From positions 62,001 to 126,000 of the forward strand of contig DASVQY010000020.1 of the NCBI GenBank assembly GCA_036388895.1: a DNA stretch of 64,000 bases, written 5' to 3'. A model generated the notes under the pieces. The model was not told where the DNA came from, did no database searches, and saw only the letters and a list, made by a program, of their open reading frames with translations. Position numbers and translations under genes: made by a program. The stretch comes from SXVE01 sp036388895. GTDB taxonomy: Bacteria > Acidobacteriota > Blastocatellia > Pyrinomonadales > Pyrinomonadaceae. Of this stretch, positions 1 to 8,878 are shown one piece after another (the stretch's first letter is position 1; the number at the start of each line of letters is the position of its first letter).

Positions 1-1
1 C

Positions 2-355
2 GCCCTGCAAGCGGGCGGAATGGCTCTGCGGATCAAACAAAACACTTACGGCAACTTTTACCAGCCTGCCGTTGATTATTTGAAACAAAACACCGGTGAA
101 AAAGACATTATCATGGCGAGCTCGGATTTCGGTTTCGGATTGAGATTTCCCGACAACCTCGTTGACGACGGGCGCTTCGGTTTTTACACCGGAAAGCGAC
201 CGAAATTTATAGTTTACGACAGCGCGGTTCATAGTTCGTGGGAAGAATCGAAACAGTTTTTTCCGGCTTTTTACGATTATTTCCCGAAACTCTTACGCGA
301 AGAATACACGCTAGCTTACGAAAACGCAGGGTATAAAATTTACGAAAGAAAGTGA
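2..355 (+). CDS. C-terminal part of a probable membrane glycosyltransferase (truncated by window edge)
   Basis: The reading frame is open from base 2, so the gene begins outside the window; the first ATG at 20 is probably internal. About 117 residues remain and no membrane segment is visible. The fragment has the look of the soluble C-terminal tail of a GT39/GT83 (ArnT/PMT-like) lipid-linked sugar transferase: a segment NFYQPAVDYLKQNT reads like 'the pair acts via an unfolded sugar chain', followed by short strands rich in Tyr and Phe. This is a family impression only; the catalytic DE/DD loop would lie upstream. It converges on the minus-strand polysaccharide locus and may supply a sugar to it. 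An unrelated multi-pass membrane protein with a soluble tail cannot be excluded. Confidence 0.5.
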   Translation, partial: ALQAGGMALRIKQNTYGNFYQPAVDYLKQNTGEKDIIMASSDFGFGLRFPDNLVDDGRFGFYTGKRPKFIVYDSAVHSSWEESKQFFPAFYDYFPKLLREEYTLAYENAGYKIYERK

Positions 356-379
356 AAAAAGTGACCGGTAGGAAGTGAA

Positions 380-479
380 AAATAAGAAGTGAAAGTAGGA
401 GATGAAGAATTTATCACTCTGTCCTCACTTCTCAGTTCTCATTTCTCATTTCTCAATTTTCATTTCTCACTTCTTATTT
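380..479. repeat. Fold-back spacer of short degenerate repeats between convergent genes
   Basis: The left part repeats a GAAGTGAAA-like word. The right part repeats TCTCATTTCTCA-like words, which are its complement. The outer arms AAATAAGAAGTGAAA (380-394) and its near reverse complement at 465-479 can pair. The element sits between the stop codons of two convergent genes and could terminate transcription in both directions, although no classical GC stem plus T-run is present. Confidence 0.5.
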
Positions 480-2069
480 AACTCCAGCAATAACCTTTTT
501 TTCCATTTCCGCTAAAGCAATTAAATCACAACCAATATCTTTTCCGTCGGTCGCTCTGCCTTTGTAAGCATTAGGTTCGCTCAAACGCATTTGATAGAAA
601 TTTTCCGGTGGGTAACGCGCCGCTTCTGCGCCGATTATTACGTTTTTTCTGAAGGTAAGTTTGCTCGTATAAGCTCTGAGCGGCTCACTTCCGATTCCTC
701 CGCCGCGTTTTCCGACGCCGATGATTCCGTATTCGTTGTGATTGCCGATATTATTCGTAAAAACGAAATTTGCGAGGGGCGCCGCGTCGAGCATTATCAA
801 AGTTCCTGTGTTTTGAATCGTATTGTGATCGAGAGTTAAATTGTCGGGTCCCGCGCCGCTTGTCAAAAGCAGAAATCTGCCCGCGCTTTTATCGCCCCAG
901 GAACCGCCGATTTCCGCAAAAAGATTATTTTCAAAGCGCACGTTGCGGTTTTGTACCGGAATATTCGGGTATTTCGGATCTCCGTAATCCGTTCCGGTCA
1001 TCGTCACCGCGTTAGCCGTTTTTCGCACGATGTTCGAGCGAAAAACGATGTCCTCGACTCGCGCGTCGGGACCGCTTTGAAAACTCGCCGGCGTGAAAAG
1101 AATCGCCGTTCCGTCCTGCGCCGATGCCCAATTGTTTTCAAAAACGTTTTCTTCGATGACGGCGCGCCGCATATCTTTTAATTCAAAAAGATTTTTCACG
1201 GCGTATTTGCCGCGCCATTCGGTTCTTTTCGTGACGTGATTGCGCCGAAACTCCAAATCAGCCGGATTCATTCCTTTGTGCGCCGTCGCGCCGCCGAAAA
1301 GAACGCCGATTCCCGACGCTTCAATATAATTATTGATAATCTTAAACGGTCCCGGCGCGTTCCAAGCGACAATCGCGTGTCCTTCGTCGTTCGTCAGACG
1401 AAAATCGGAAATGTGAGAATTCGTGATTTCTATATTTCGCCCGTTGATTGACAAACCGCTTCTCACGCTTCCGGTCTGACGCGAGTGCGCGTGAATATAG
1501 CAGCGATCAAAAGCGATATTTTGCGGGACTTGTTCCGTTCTGTTTTGTTCGTCGTCACCGATGGAAATCAGTTTCCAGACGTTTTCTTCCGGTCGGCTGA
1601 CGGAAAATTCCACGCCGAGAAAACGGTAATGATGCGCGCCGTTCGTCGCGATTATCACCGGATCGCCGGTCGCCGTAACGAGCTTCGGCAAAACGGACGC
1701 GTAACGCGTCGGGTCAATGCGCGTATCGGCGGGCGGAAGCTGTGAATCGCTGGCGGAAGACCGAATCGTAATGAATTCGCTGCCCGTCTTTTTCGGCAAA
1801 ACGAAATTTCCCTTAAAAGTCGCACCGGCTTCGAGTAAGATCGTGTCGCCTGATTTAGCGCGATTGAGCGCGGCTTGAAAATCGCCTCCGGCTTTGACAA
1901 CAATCGTCGCGCCTTCAACAGTAAACGCTTCGCCGAACGAAAGATTCTTTAAACCGAAAACCAAACCGACTATTAAAGGCAAAACAGAGAAAACACCGAT
2001 TAAAGCAAGCCAAGACTTTCTTTTCCGCTCGCGCTTCGATTGCCAATTCGGTTTTTCGAGTCTTTTCAT
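474..2069 (-). CDS. Membrane-anchored right-handed parallel beta-helix protein
   Basis: The 531-residue product has a basic N-terminus, one hydrophobic segment (about residues 20-40, LALIGVFSVLPLIVGLVFGL) and an extracytoplasmic part. The stretch after residue 60 (GDFQAALNRAKSGDTILLEA) is the usual opening of pectate-lyase-like beta-helices. Later turns show the repeated pattern of Asn-rich strands (FRRNHV, IEENVFENN, FRSNIV, FENNLFAEIGG, LDHNTI, FTNNIG). The fold is used by polysaccharide lyases and C5-epimerases, so a periplasmic role in editing the polymer is plausible, but no catalytic residues can be assigned. It is the last gene of the minus-strand cluster, about 50 bp after the methyltransferase gene. 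Confidence 0.8.
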   Translation of the reverse strand: MKRLEKPNWQSKRERKRKSWLALIGVFSVLPLIVGLVFGLKNLSFGEAFTVEGATIVVKAGGDFQAALNRAKSGDTILLEAGATFKGNFVLPKKTGSEFITIRSSASDSQLPPADTRIDPTRYASVLPKLVTATGDPVIIATNGAHHYRFLGVEFSVSRPEENVWKLISIGDDEQNRTEQVPQNIAFDRCYIHAHSRQTGSVRSGLSINGRNIEITNSHISDFRLTNDEGHAIVAWNAPGPFKIINNYIEASGIGVLFGGATAHKGMNPADLEFRRNHVTKRTEWRGKYAVKNLFELKDMRRAVIEENVFENNWASAQDGTAILFTPASFQSGPDARVEDIVFRSNIVRKTANAVTMTGTDYGDPKYPNIPVQNRNVRFENNLFAEIGGSWGDKSAGRFLLLTSGAGPDNLTLDHNTIQNTGTLIMLDAAPLANFVFTNNIGNHNEYGIIGVGKRGGGIGSEPLRAYTSKLTFRKNVIIGAEAARYPPENFYQMRLSEPNAYKGRATDGKDIGCDLIALAEMEKKVIAGVK

Positions 2070-2118
2070 CTCGCTTTTAGTTTAACTTTTACAGAAAGAA
2101 AATTTCGCTTTTTATTCG

Positions 2119-2982
2119 TCAAATTTTCTCAAAAACAAATTCGTTGCATCCGAGACCGACGCCCGTTTTCAGTTTCGTCAAACGAAAATCCTTTGCTTTG
2201 TAAAACTCAAATATTTCATCGGGCGTCGCCACTTCGTAAGGATAACCGCCGACCCAATCAACGATGTCGTGCCAGCGGTTCATTCCGCGGGCGTTGCGAT
2301 AATTCGTCCAGTAACGAACATAATCGAACGGTTTTCCTTTAGCAATAAAATTAATCAAACGTTTGGCTTCGTCGGGCGCAATCGTTAAAACGGCGAACGG
2401 CGTTTTTAGCAAACCCGGCAATTTGCAATAAGTTTTCTTTATCCATTTCCAACGCGACGCCTGGCTTCCCGTATCGTTATAAATTGCAATGAAAAGTTTT
2501 CCGTTGTCGGCAACCGCCCGGCTCGCGTTTTCCAATCCTTTCCACATCTCGCCCGTGTGGTGCAAAACGCCCCACGAATAAACGATGTCGAATTTTCCGA
2601 GCGATTCGACGTAATCTGCGTCGAGAGCCGAACCTTGTTCAATTTGCCAGTTTTCGTCATCATTGAAAAATCGTCGCTTTAATTCTTTTGTGCAGGCGTA
2701 AGAATGCGAATCGTAATCGAACGAGAAAACCTTTGCGCCCAAACGACGCGCCGCCAGCGAAAAAAGCCCGCTGCCCGAACCGATGTCGAGAAAGGTTTTG
2801 CCCGCGAGAGTTTCCGTTTCGAGCATTTCGCGCAAAGATTGTTCCGCCTTTGTAATTCGCTCGTTGTCGAGAACTTCGAGAAACGCGCTCCAATTTTTGC
2901 CGAATTCAAATCTTTCTCCCGACGCAACTTCCTTTTCGTGCCTTCTGGCGGTTTCACTTATTTGAACACTCGCAATATTCAT
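2119..2982 (-). CDS. Class I SAM-dependent methyltransferase
   Basis: The 287-residue cytosolic protein carries methyltransferase motif I, FLDIGSGSGLFSLAARRLGA (about residues 63-82), followed by an acidic end of strand 2 (FSFDYD). A motif-IV region, FDIVYSWGVLHHTG, follows. The fold is the Rossmann-like class I fold. Substrate cannot be read from the sequence; in a polysaccharide locus a sugar or lipid-carrier precursor is likely. The ATG start follows a GGCTTAAA stretch and the gene lies 28 bp downstream of the YdcF-like gene, consistent with co-transcription. Confidence 0.88.
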   Translation of the reverse strand: MNIASVQISETARRHEKEVASGERFEFGKNWSAFLEVLDNERITKAEQSLREMLETETLAGKTFLDIGSGSGLFSLAARRLGAKVFSFDYDSHSYACTKELKRRFFNDDENWQIEQGSALDADYVESLGKFDIVYSWGVLHHTGEMWKGLENASRAVADNGKLFIAIYNDTGSQASRWKWIKKTYCKLPGLLKTPFAVLTIAPDEAKRLINFIAKGKPFDYVRYWTNYRNARGMNRWHDIVDWVGGYPYEVATPDEIFEFYKAKDFRLTKLKTGVGLGCNEFVFEKI

Positions 2983-3010
2983 TTTAAGCCTCAGTTAAGA
3001 TAATTTTTGT

Positions 3011-3634
3011 TTAATAATATACCCAATAAACCAAAAATTTCACATATTCTCCGGCAACCAATCCCCAGCCGCGCGGACTGAGCCACCAGATAAAAGGCGG
3101 CGGCGTTTGTTCGCCGGTCGCGGGCGCGACGATTCCCAACTCGGTTTTCACATTATTTTCTGCAAATAACCTTTCAAACGTCCATAATGTGCGCCGCGTG
3201 TGATAAGCCGATGTGACAAGCAAAACCGATTGCAGGTTTTCCGCTTTCGCTTTTTGCGCCAAAACTCGCGCTTCGTAAATCGTCCCTGTAACCTGCGGCT
3301 GTAAAACGACAATCGCGTCCGGCGCGACGCCTTGAGAAATCAAACTCCTCTGTGCCATTTCGACGTACGGCACGTTTCGTTTTTCAATTTTCGACCATCC
3401 GGTGCGCTCGCCGTCATCGGTTAAAAAAATCACCGGCGCGACGCCTGTTTTATAAATTTCCGCTGCCTTTTGCGTCCGCTCGACGTAAACGGAAGAACCG
3501 CCGAGCACTAAAATGGCGTCGGCTTTTTCCAGAGGTTTCTCGACGATCAAACTTTCGGCTAAAAACGGCGCGATAAAAATCCAGCCGAGAAATAACGCCA
3601 GGCAGATGATTAAAACTTTAAACCGACGACTCAT
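3011..3634 (-). CDS. YdcF/SanA/ElyC family (DUF218) membrane protein
   Basis: A 207-residue protein with one N-terminal membrane segment (VLIICLALFLGWIFIAPFL), then the DUF218 core: ADAILVLGG near residue 40, an acidic turn FLTDDGER, and the conserved VLLVTSAYHTRRT segment. ElyC and SanA relatives affect envelope polymer synthesis at the inner membrane, but the reaction is not established. I chose the ATG at 3634 over a TTG two codons upstream. It is followed 28 bp later by the methyltransferase gene and preceded by the GT gene with a 76-bp gap. Confidence 0.85.
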   Translation of the reverse strand: MSRRFKVLIICLALFLGWIFIAPFLAESLIVEKPLEKADAILVLGGSSVYVERTQKAAEIYKTGVAPVIFLTDDGERTGWSKIEKRNVPYVEMAQRSLISQGVAPDAIVVLQPQVTGTIYEARVLAQKAKAENLQSVLLVTSAYHTRRTLWTFERLFAENNVKTELGIVAPATGEQTPPPFIWWLSPRGWGLVAGEYVKFLVYWVYY

Positions 3635-3710
3635 TCGCAAAATTTCAAAGAATGCCGTTTCAGCCGAAAACTAAACTTTGTGGTTCGGTAAAATTCCTTT
3701 TTCTGACAAA

Positions 3711-4910
3711 TTAATTTGTTTTTATTTTGCCGATAATTTCCTTTAATTCCTCAACTTTCGCGTTCCAGCTTTCGTGTTCGATGCGGTCGGAAATCTCAGC
3801 GCGCGGTTTCGGATTTTTCAATGCTTCTTCGATTTTCGCAATAAAATCGGCGTGATCTGTTCCGACCAAACAATCTTCCAAAACGCGCACTTCGGGTATG
3901 TCGGTAGAAACCACGGGCAAACCCGCCGCAAGATATTCGCGTACTTTCAAAGGGTTTGCCGCAAGCGTTAATTCGCTGATTTTAAACGGGTTAAGCGCGA
4001 CATCAAATCCTTTGCAAAAAGCCGGAAGCTCCGCGTATGGCTTGCGCCCGAGAAAATGCACGTTCGGCACGCCGTCTAAAATTTTTATTTTTCGCTCGGC
4101 ATCAACCGCGATTTTGCCGATTAAAACCACCGAACCGTCTTTGAAATGTTCAGCCGTTTTTTTTATCAATTCGTAATCAACCCAATCGGCGAGAAGACCG
4201 TGAAAACCGATAATCGGTTTCGGCAAATCGGCGATTTCAGCCGGGATAACCGTTTCCGCATTCAAAGCTTTGCGAAAATGACGCCAATCGGTGCCGTGCC
4301 GGATGATGTATGTATTTTCGTTGAATCGCTTTTTATTTTCCAGCAATTTTTCCGCCGAAACAATGACCAAATCTGATTTTCTAAATAAATCTTCCTCGAT
4401 TTCCCGCAAACCTTTCGCCACGCCGGTAAACGCCGTATATTCGTCAACGCAATAATAAATCAGCTCGGTTTCGCCCAATTTTCCCGCCAAAAGTCCGGCT
4501 GCCGGATTGAAAACCATATTCAGCGGATTCGAGAATTTCAATTTTCGCATCGCATTTTTTACTTGCGAAAGAAGAAATTTTTGATTGAATTTTCTGACCG
4601 CTTCGTTTCCGTAAGTCGGAATTGCCAAAGGATTTAAGACGAAAATATTCGGCTCGACTTCACGAACGGGCTCGGCGAAACTTTTCAATTTCTTGAAAAT
4701 CCGCGAAACGTCTTTTGAAGAAGCCGTCGGCATCCGGTTGGCAATCGCGTTGATCCACAAAATGCGATTATCCTTCGACAAAACGCGCATCAAATGCGTT
4801 TTCGATAAAGGATCGCCCGTCCAATCGTGGCTGAAACAAAGAATGTCGCGCCCTTTTAGAACATCGCCGCTTGTTTCCATTTTTTTTCTTTCCGTTTCGG
4901 CTATTAACAC
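3711..4910 (-). CDS. Glycosyltransferase, GT-B fold (GT4-like, TuaH-like)
   Basis: The 399-residue protein opens with DILCFSHDWTGDPLSKTHLM, as in TuaH-like transferases. It ends with the nucleotide-sugar binding region LKVREYLAAGLPVVSTDIPE, the GT-B equivalent of the EX7E motif. It probably adds one sugar from a nucleotide donor to a lipid-linked intermediate on the cytosolic face. Its annotated ATG overlaps the stop of the upstream gene by 7 bp. A second ATG ten codons in (4880) is an equally possible start. The overlap implies translational coupling to the barrel protein gene upstream. Confidence 0.85.
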   Translation of the reverse strand: MLIAETERKKMETSGDVLKGRDILCFSHDWTGDPLSKTHLMRVLSKDNRILWINAIANRMPTASSKDVSRIFKKLKSFAEPVREVEPNIFVLNPLAIPTYGNEAVRKFNQKFLLSQVKNAMRKLKFSNPLNMVFNPAAGLLAGKLGETELIYYCVDEYTAFTGVAKGLREIEEDLFRKSDLVIVSAEKLLENKKRFNENTYIIRHGTDWRHFRKALNAETVIPAEIADLPKPIIGFHGLLADWVDYELIKKTAEHFKDGSVVLIGKIAVDAERKIKILDGVPNVHFLGRKPYAELPAFCKGFDVALNPFKISELTLAANPLKVREYLAAGLPVVSTDIPEVRVLEDCLVGTDHADFIAKIEEALKNPKPRAEISDRIEHESWNAKVEELKEIIGKIKTN

Positions 4911-6136
4911 AATTTCTCTCCGCTCAAAACTTTTTTCTCAAATTCCTTCATAGTTTTTTCTTCGAGCATCAGCGTGTCGGCAAAGAATTTCGCCGCCCAA
5001 TTTGGAAAAATAAACGGCGTGTATTTTGCGTTCAAAGGATGCGAACCTTTGATGCCGCCGCGAATTCCGACGTGAAACGAAGCGATATTCTGCGTTGATT
5101 TCGTGTAATCATTTAGCTTCAAAGCCGCATTCAAAAAACGCGCATCGCCGGTAATTTCGTAATGTTTCAGCCAAACGCCCGCGATTTGCGCGTTGCCTGT
5201 TAGACACGAGTATTTACCGGAAGGCTTCCATTTTTCGTCGAAATCGCCCGCCATAAAACGCTTTAATTCGTAAATTCGCAAAAGTCTTTCGGCAGTTTTC
5301 TTGTAGGCTTGAAAATATCTTTCATCGCGCAAAATTCGGTACGATTCTTGCAAACCTTCCAAAACGTAGGCGATTGTGTGCGTGAACGGAAAAGTCCATT
5401 TTTCTGACGAAACGAAAAATGCGTTGTTTTCAAACCAACCGTTTTCGCGCTGCTGATCCAAAGTCCAATCTATTTGTCGCCGCGCCGCTTCTAGATATTT
5501 TTTTTCGCCTGTTATCTCGTATATTTCCAGTAAACTCCAGGCTGTGCGAACGTCGTATGCGTGAACATCCGTTTCGGTTTCTGCACTTTCGACGCGCCAA
5601 GCGCCGTCATCAGTTTGCACGCTTACAAGCCAATCGCCCGCGCGTTTCGCCGCTTGCAAATACGCTTCATTTTTTGTTTCGATAAATGCGCGGCACCAAC
5701 CCAAAATGACTTGTCCGGTGTTAAACACCGCCGGAATCTGCGCGGCATCTGTGCCTTTGAAAACTCCCGCCTGAACCGCGCCGTTTGGCATCTGCACTTC
5801 GATTTCCCAATCAGCCATCGCTTCGGCGCGCCCGCGCCAATCACTTTCGTCCGAAAACTCCGCGTAATCGTAAAAAGTCGGAATAATGTAACCTGTCGTT
5901 TCCGGATAAGGCGCGAGCCAACCGTCAATAATCGAATAACCGCCCGAAACGCCGCGCGCGCAAGATGCATCGTGAGCGTTTTTCAGCCAATTCATTGTTT
6001 CCCGAAGATGTTCGAGCGATGTTTTCGGCTGGCGGCGAGCGTCTAAAAAATCCTTTGCCCACAAATTCACCGAAGACGGATGCGAATTTCTGACAGCCGC
6101 GCCGATTAATCTTTTCAGAGGCAATTTTTCGAGCAT
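4904..6136 (-). CDS. (alpha/alpha)6-barrel carbohydrate-active protein, function unknown
   Basis: The 410-residue protein has repeated helix pairs with the aromatic and Gly spacing of six-hairpin glycosidase/lyase/epimerase folds: GYSIIDGWLAPYPETTGYII, then AAKRAGDWLVSVQTDDGAW, RRQIDWTLDQQRENGWF and CLTGNAQIAGVWLKHYEITG. The last resembles the conserved stretch of glucuronyl C5-epimerase-like and thioredoxin-adjacent six-hairpin proteins. No signal peptide is seen, so it would act in the cytosol. Inside a biosynthetic locus it may trim or epimerise the lipid-linked chain; this is inference. It overlaps the next gene (GT) by 7 bp and follows the formyltransferase gene by 6 bp. Confidence 0.7.
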   Translation of the reverse strand: MLEKLPLKRLIGAAVRNSHPSSVNLWAKDFLDARRQPKTSLEHLRETMNWLKNAHDASCARGVSGGYSIIDGWLAPYPETTGYIIPTFYDYAEFSDESDWRGRAEAMADWEIEVQMPNGAVQAGVFKGTDAAQIPAVFNTGQVILGWCRAFIETKNEAYLQAAKRAGDWLVSVQTDDGAWRVESAETETDVHAYDVRTAWSLLEIYEITGEKKYLEAARRQIDWTLDQQRENGWFENNAFFVSSEKWTFPFTHTIAYVLEGLQESYRILRDERYFQAYKKTAERLLRIYELKRFMAGDFDEKWKPSGKYSCLTGNAQIAGVWLKHYEITGDARFLNAALKLNDYTKSTQNIASFHVGIRGGIKGSHPLNAKYTPFIFPNWAAKFFADTLMLEEKTMKEFEKKVLSGEKLC

Positions 6137-6142
6137 AATTCT

Positions 6143-6904
6143 TTAATTTCGTCCGAATTTTTTCAGACGCAGATTCGCCAGTTCCTTTAATCGCGGGTGC
6201 ATTTGAAAATACTGTTTTCCGCCCGCTTCTTTGGTTTCGACAGACGGAAACGGTTTTCCGTCGGAAAAATCCTTTACGGCTTCGGCGAGCAAATCTACGA
6301 CTAAAGCCGCGCTTTTGTCGCGCAAACTTCCGACCGTATCTTCGGATGTCGGTTCGATAATCTTGGATTTCAAAACAACGCCAGTGTCGACGCCTTCGTT
6401 GACGGTATGAACGCTGACGGCGACATCAGCGCCGCAAAGCACAGACCATTCGGTCACGTCCATTCCGCGAAAGTCGGGCAATTTCGCGTAATGCGGATTG
6501 ATGACGCCGATTTTCGGAATTTCCAAAATATGTTTTTTGATTATTCCGCAGCCGCGCAAAACGATTAAATCCGGTTCTAGATTTTGCAAAATTTCAACGC
6601 ATTCTGGCGAATTATGCGATGCGACGAAGAAAACTTTCGGCGAAACTTCCGGCAAATTGCCGTTTCGATTGCCGTTATTTCCAACTTTTTGGGCTGATTT
6701 CGCGCCTAAAATCTTTTTTCCGGCTTTTTTCAAAAAAACATCGGCTCCGAGTTTGCTTTTCCATTCGAGCAGAGACTGAATCGTCGCCGTTTGTTCGACT
6801 ATGACGCCGACGATTTCGTGCCCGTCGGCAGTTAAACGCCGCGCCAATCGCTCGTTTTTGAACGAATACCACCGCGGAACTCTGGAAAAAAGAACTATTT
6901 TCAT
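6143..6904 (-). CDS. Formyltransferase-family protein (Fmt-like fold), copy 1
   Basis: The 253-residue product has the formyltransferase core with the expected N-x-H of the catalytic triad (INPHYAKLPDFRG) and the Asp in GVDTG. In known relatives (Fmt, ArnA, sugar N-formyltransferases) these residues bind N10-formyl-tetrahydrofolate and deprotonate an amine. The protein lacks the C-terminal tRNA-binding domain of Fmt, and its setting in a polysaccharide cluster argues for formylation of an amino sugar. It lies 12 bp after the asparagine synthase gene, in the same probable operon. Substrate is unknown. Confidence 0.8.
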   Translation of the reverse strand: MKIVLFSRVPRWYSFKNERLARRLTADGHEIVGVIVEQTATIQSLLEWKSKLGADVFLKKAGKKILGAKSAQKVGNNGNRNGNLPEVSPKVFFVASHNSPECVEILQNLEPDLIVLRGCGIIKKHILEIPKIGVINPHYAKLPDFRGMDVTEWSVLCGADVAVSVHTVNEGVDTGVVLKSKIIEPTSEDTVGSLRDKSAALVVDLLAEAVKDFSDGKPFPSVETKEAGGKQYFQMHPRLKELANLRLKKFGRN

Positions 6905-6916
6905 TTCTTTTTCGTC

Positions 6917-8863
6917 TTAAACGCCGATTAACTGCTCTTCGTACTTTTCCGTCAGATTTTCAGTTTTCGGTTTTTCTCCGTCAAAAAACCGGCGCTGCCA
7001 CATTTCAAAATTGATTAAAAACCAGATTCTTTGATCGTGATTTTCGCCCGCATTGTGTTTGGCGACTAGTTCGCGCACGAAGTCCGGCGCGAAAATTCCG
7101 CGTTCTATCGCTCGCTCGCCAGTTACATATTCGTCAACTATGTTACGAAACCGACCGCGAAACCATTCGCCGACCGGAACGGGAAAGCCCATTTTCGAGC
7201 GCGTCAAAATTTCGTCGGGCAAAACTCCGCGCATCGCTTCGCGCAAAATCCATTTCGTTTCGCGCCCGCGCAGTTTCATTCGTTCGGGCAATTTCGCCGT
7301 GTATTCGACCAATCGGTGATCGAGAAAAGGAACGCGCGATTCAATCGAAGCCGCCATACTCATCTGATCCTGCTTCATCAAAAGCTCGTGCAGATATGTT
7401 TTCGTATCAGCGTAGAGCAGACGGTCGAGCGTATTTTTCGCATCCGTGTCTTCGATCAAACGATTCTGATGAAAATACGGATTTTTTTCGGAAATTCGCG
7501 CCTTAGTTTCGCTCGTAAAAAGTTTTTCCTGCATCGCTTTCGGAAAAACCGCGAAATTGTCGAAAAACAGATTTTCAATGTCCGCGCCGCGTGCGAGAAA
7601 CGTGCGATTGAGCTTTTTATTTATCGAAACCGGCAAGCTCGAAACGCCAGATTTTATTGCCGAACGCAAAAACGGCGGAGCCAGCGATTCGTATTTTTCG
7701 CCCAATTCGAGCAACCGCAAAGTTTTTTCATAACGCCCGTAACCAGCAAGAATCTCGTCGCTTCCCTCGCCGGTCAAAACGACTTTCACCTTGCTTTGCG
7801 CGAGTTTTGAAACGAAATAAAGCGGCACGCACGCGACGAATCCGAGCGGTTCGTCTTCGTGCCAGATCATTTCCGGCAGCGCCGCAAAAAACTGTTCCGG
7901 CGTTATCGTGATTTCGTGATGATCGGTTTTGAAAGCCTTTGCGACGATTCGCGCGTATTCGAATTCGTTCGCTTCGCGCTCTTTGAAACCGACGGAAAAC
8001 GTTTTTATCGGTTCATCAACCATCTGCGCCATCATCGCGCAAATCGCCGACGAGTCTATTCCGCCCGACAGAAACATTCCCAGAGGAACGTCAGCCATCA
8101 AGCGCAGCTCGACGCTCTTTTTAAACAATTCGCGCCATTCTTCAACGAAATCCGCGTCGCTTTTTTCTTCGTGTTTCGACTCGAAAGAAACGTCCCAGTA
8201 TTTTTCGATCTTTAAATTTCCGTCTTTCCAAATCAAAAAATGTCCCGGCAAAAGACGTTTCACGTTTTTGTAAAGCGTTTCGTCGCGTGAAGTTCCGTGA
8301 TTGGCTAATTGGTCGGGCAGCGCGTTGTAATTTATTTCCGGTTTCACCGCGCCCGCTTCCAAAAGGGTTTTAATTTCCGAGCCAAAAAACAAATTTCCCT
8401 GTTCGTCGAAAACATAATAAAGCGGTTTGACGCCGAGACGATCGCGCGCGATAAAAAGCGTTTTCTCGCGTCTGTCCCAGATAGCAAACGCGAACATTCC
8501 GCGCAGTTTTTCGACGCATTTCGCGCCCGTTTCTTCGTAAAGATGCAGAATCGTTTCGGTGTCGCAGTGCGTTCGGTAAACGTGACCTTTCGCTTCGAGT
8601 TCGGGGCGGTAATCGGCGTGATTGTAAACTTCGCCGTTGTAAATTATGACCTTCGAGCCGTCTTCGTTGAACATGGGCTGCGCGCCGTGCGAAACGTCAA
8701 CAATCGAAAGACGGCGATGTCCCAAACCGATGTTTTCTTCAACGAATAAACCGCCGTCGTCCGGTCCGCGATGCGTTATGCAGTCGCGCATTCGGATGAT
8801 TGTTTCCCGATTGATTTGTCTGTTTGAACGGCTCGAAAAAGCCATTCCGTTTATTCCGCACAT
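6917..8863 (-). CDS. asnB: Asparagine synthase family amidotransferase (glutamine-hydrolysing), copy 1
   Basis: The 648-residue protein starts MCGINGMAF, so Cys2 is the glutaminase nucleophile. The N-terminal class II amidotransferase domain shows ITHRGPDDGG and GHRRLSIVD. The synthase domain has the ATP PP-loop FLSGGIDSSA (about residue 265) and ends with the RVPFLDHRLVEY and RSKMGFPVPVGEW motifs. Housekeeping asparagine synthesis is possible. Relatives in exopolysaccharide and O-antigen loci (WbpS-type) amidate sugar carboxylates, which fits this position better. The second copy in the same locus supports a specialised role for at least one. Confidence 0.9.
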   Translation of the reverse strand: MCGINGMAFSSRSNRQINRETIIRMRDCITHRGPDDGGLFVEENIGLGHRRLSIVDVSHGAQPMFNEDGSKVIIYNGEVYNHADYRPELEAKGHVYRTHCDTETILHLYEETGAKCVEKLRGMFAFAIWDRREKTLFIARDRLGVKPLYYVFDEQGNLFFGSEIKTLLEAGAVKPEINYNALPDQLANHGTSRDETLYKNVKRLLPGHFLIWKDGNLKIEKYWDVSFESKHEEKSDADFVEEWRELFKKSVELRLMADVPLGMFLSGGIDSSAICAMMAQMVDEPIKTFSVGFKEREANEFEYARIVAKAFKTDHHEITITPEQFFAALPEMIWHEDEPLGFVACVPLYFVSKLAQSKVKVVLTGEGSDEILAGYGRYEKTLRLLELGEKYESLAPPFLRSAIKSGVSSLPVSINKKLNRTFLARGADIENLFFDNFAVFPKAMQEKLFTSETKARISEKNPYFHQNRLIEDTDAKNTLDRLLYADTKTYLHELLMKQDQMSMAASIESRVPFLDHRLVEYTAKLPERMKLRGRETKWILREAMRGVLPDEILTRSKMGFPVPVGEWFRGRFRNIVDEYVTGERAIERGIFAPDFVRELVAKHNAGENHDQRIWFLINFEMWQRRFFDGEKPKTENLTEKYEEQLIGV

Positions 8864-8878
8864 TTTTTATTTTTCTTT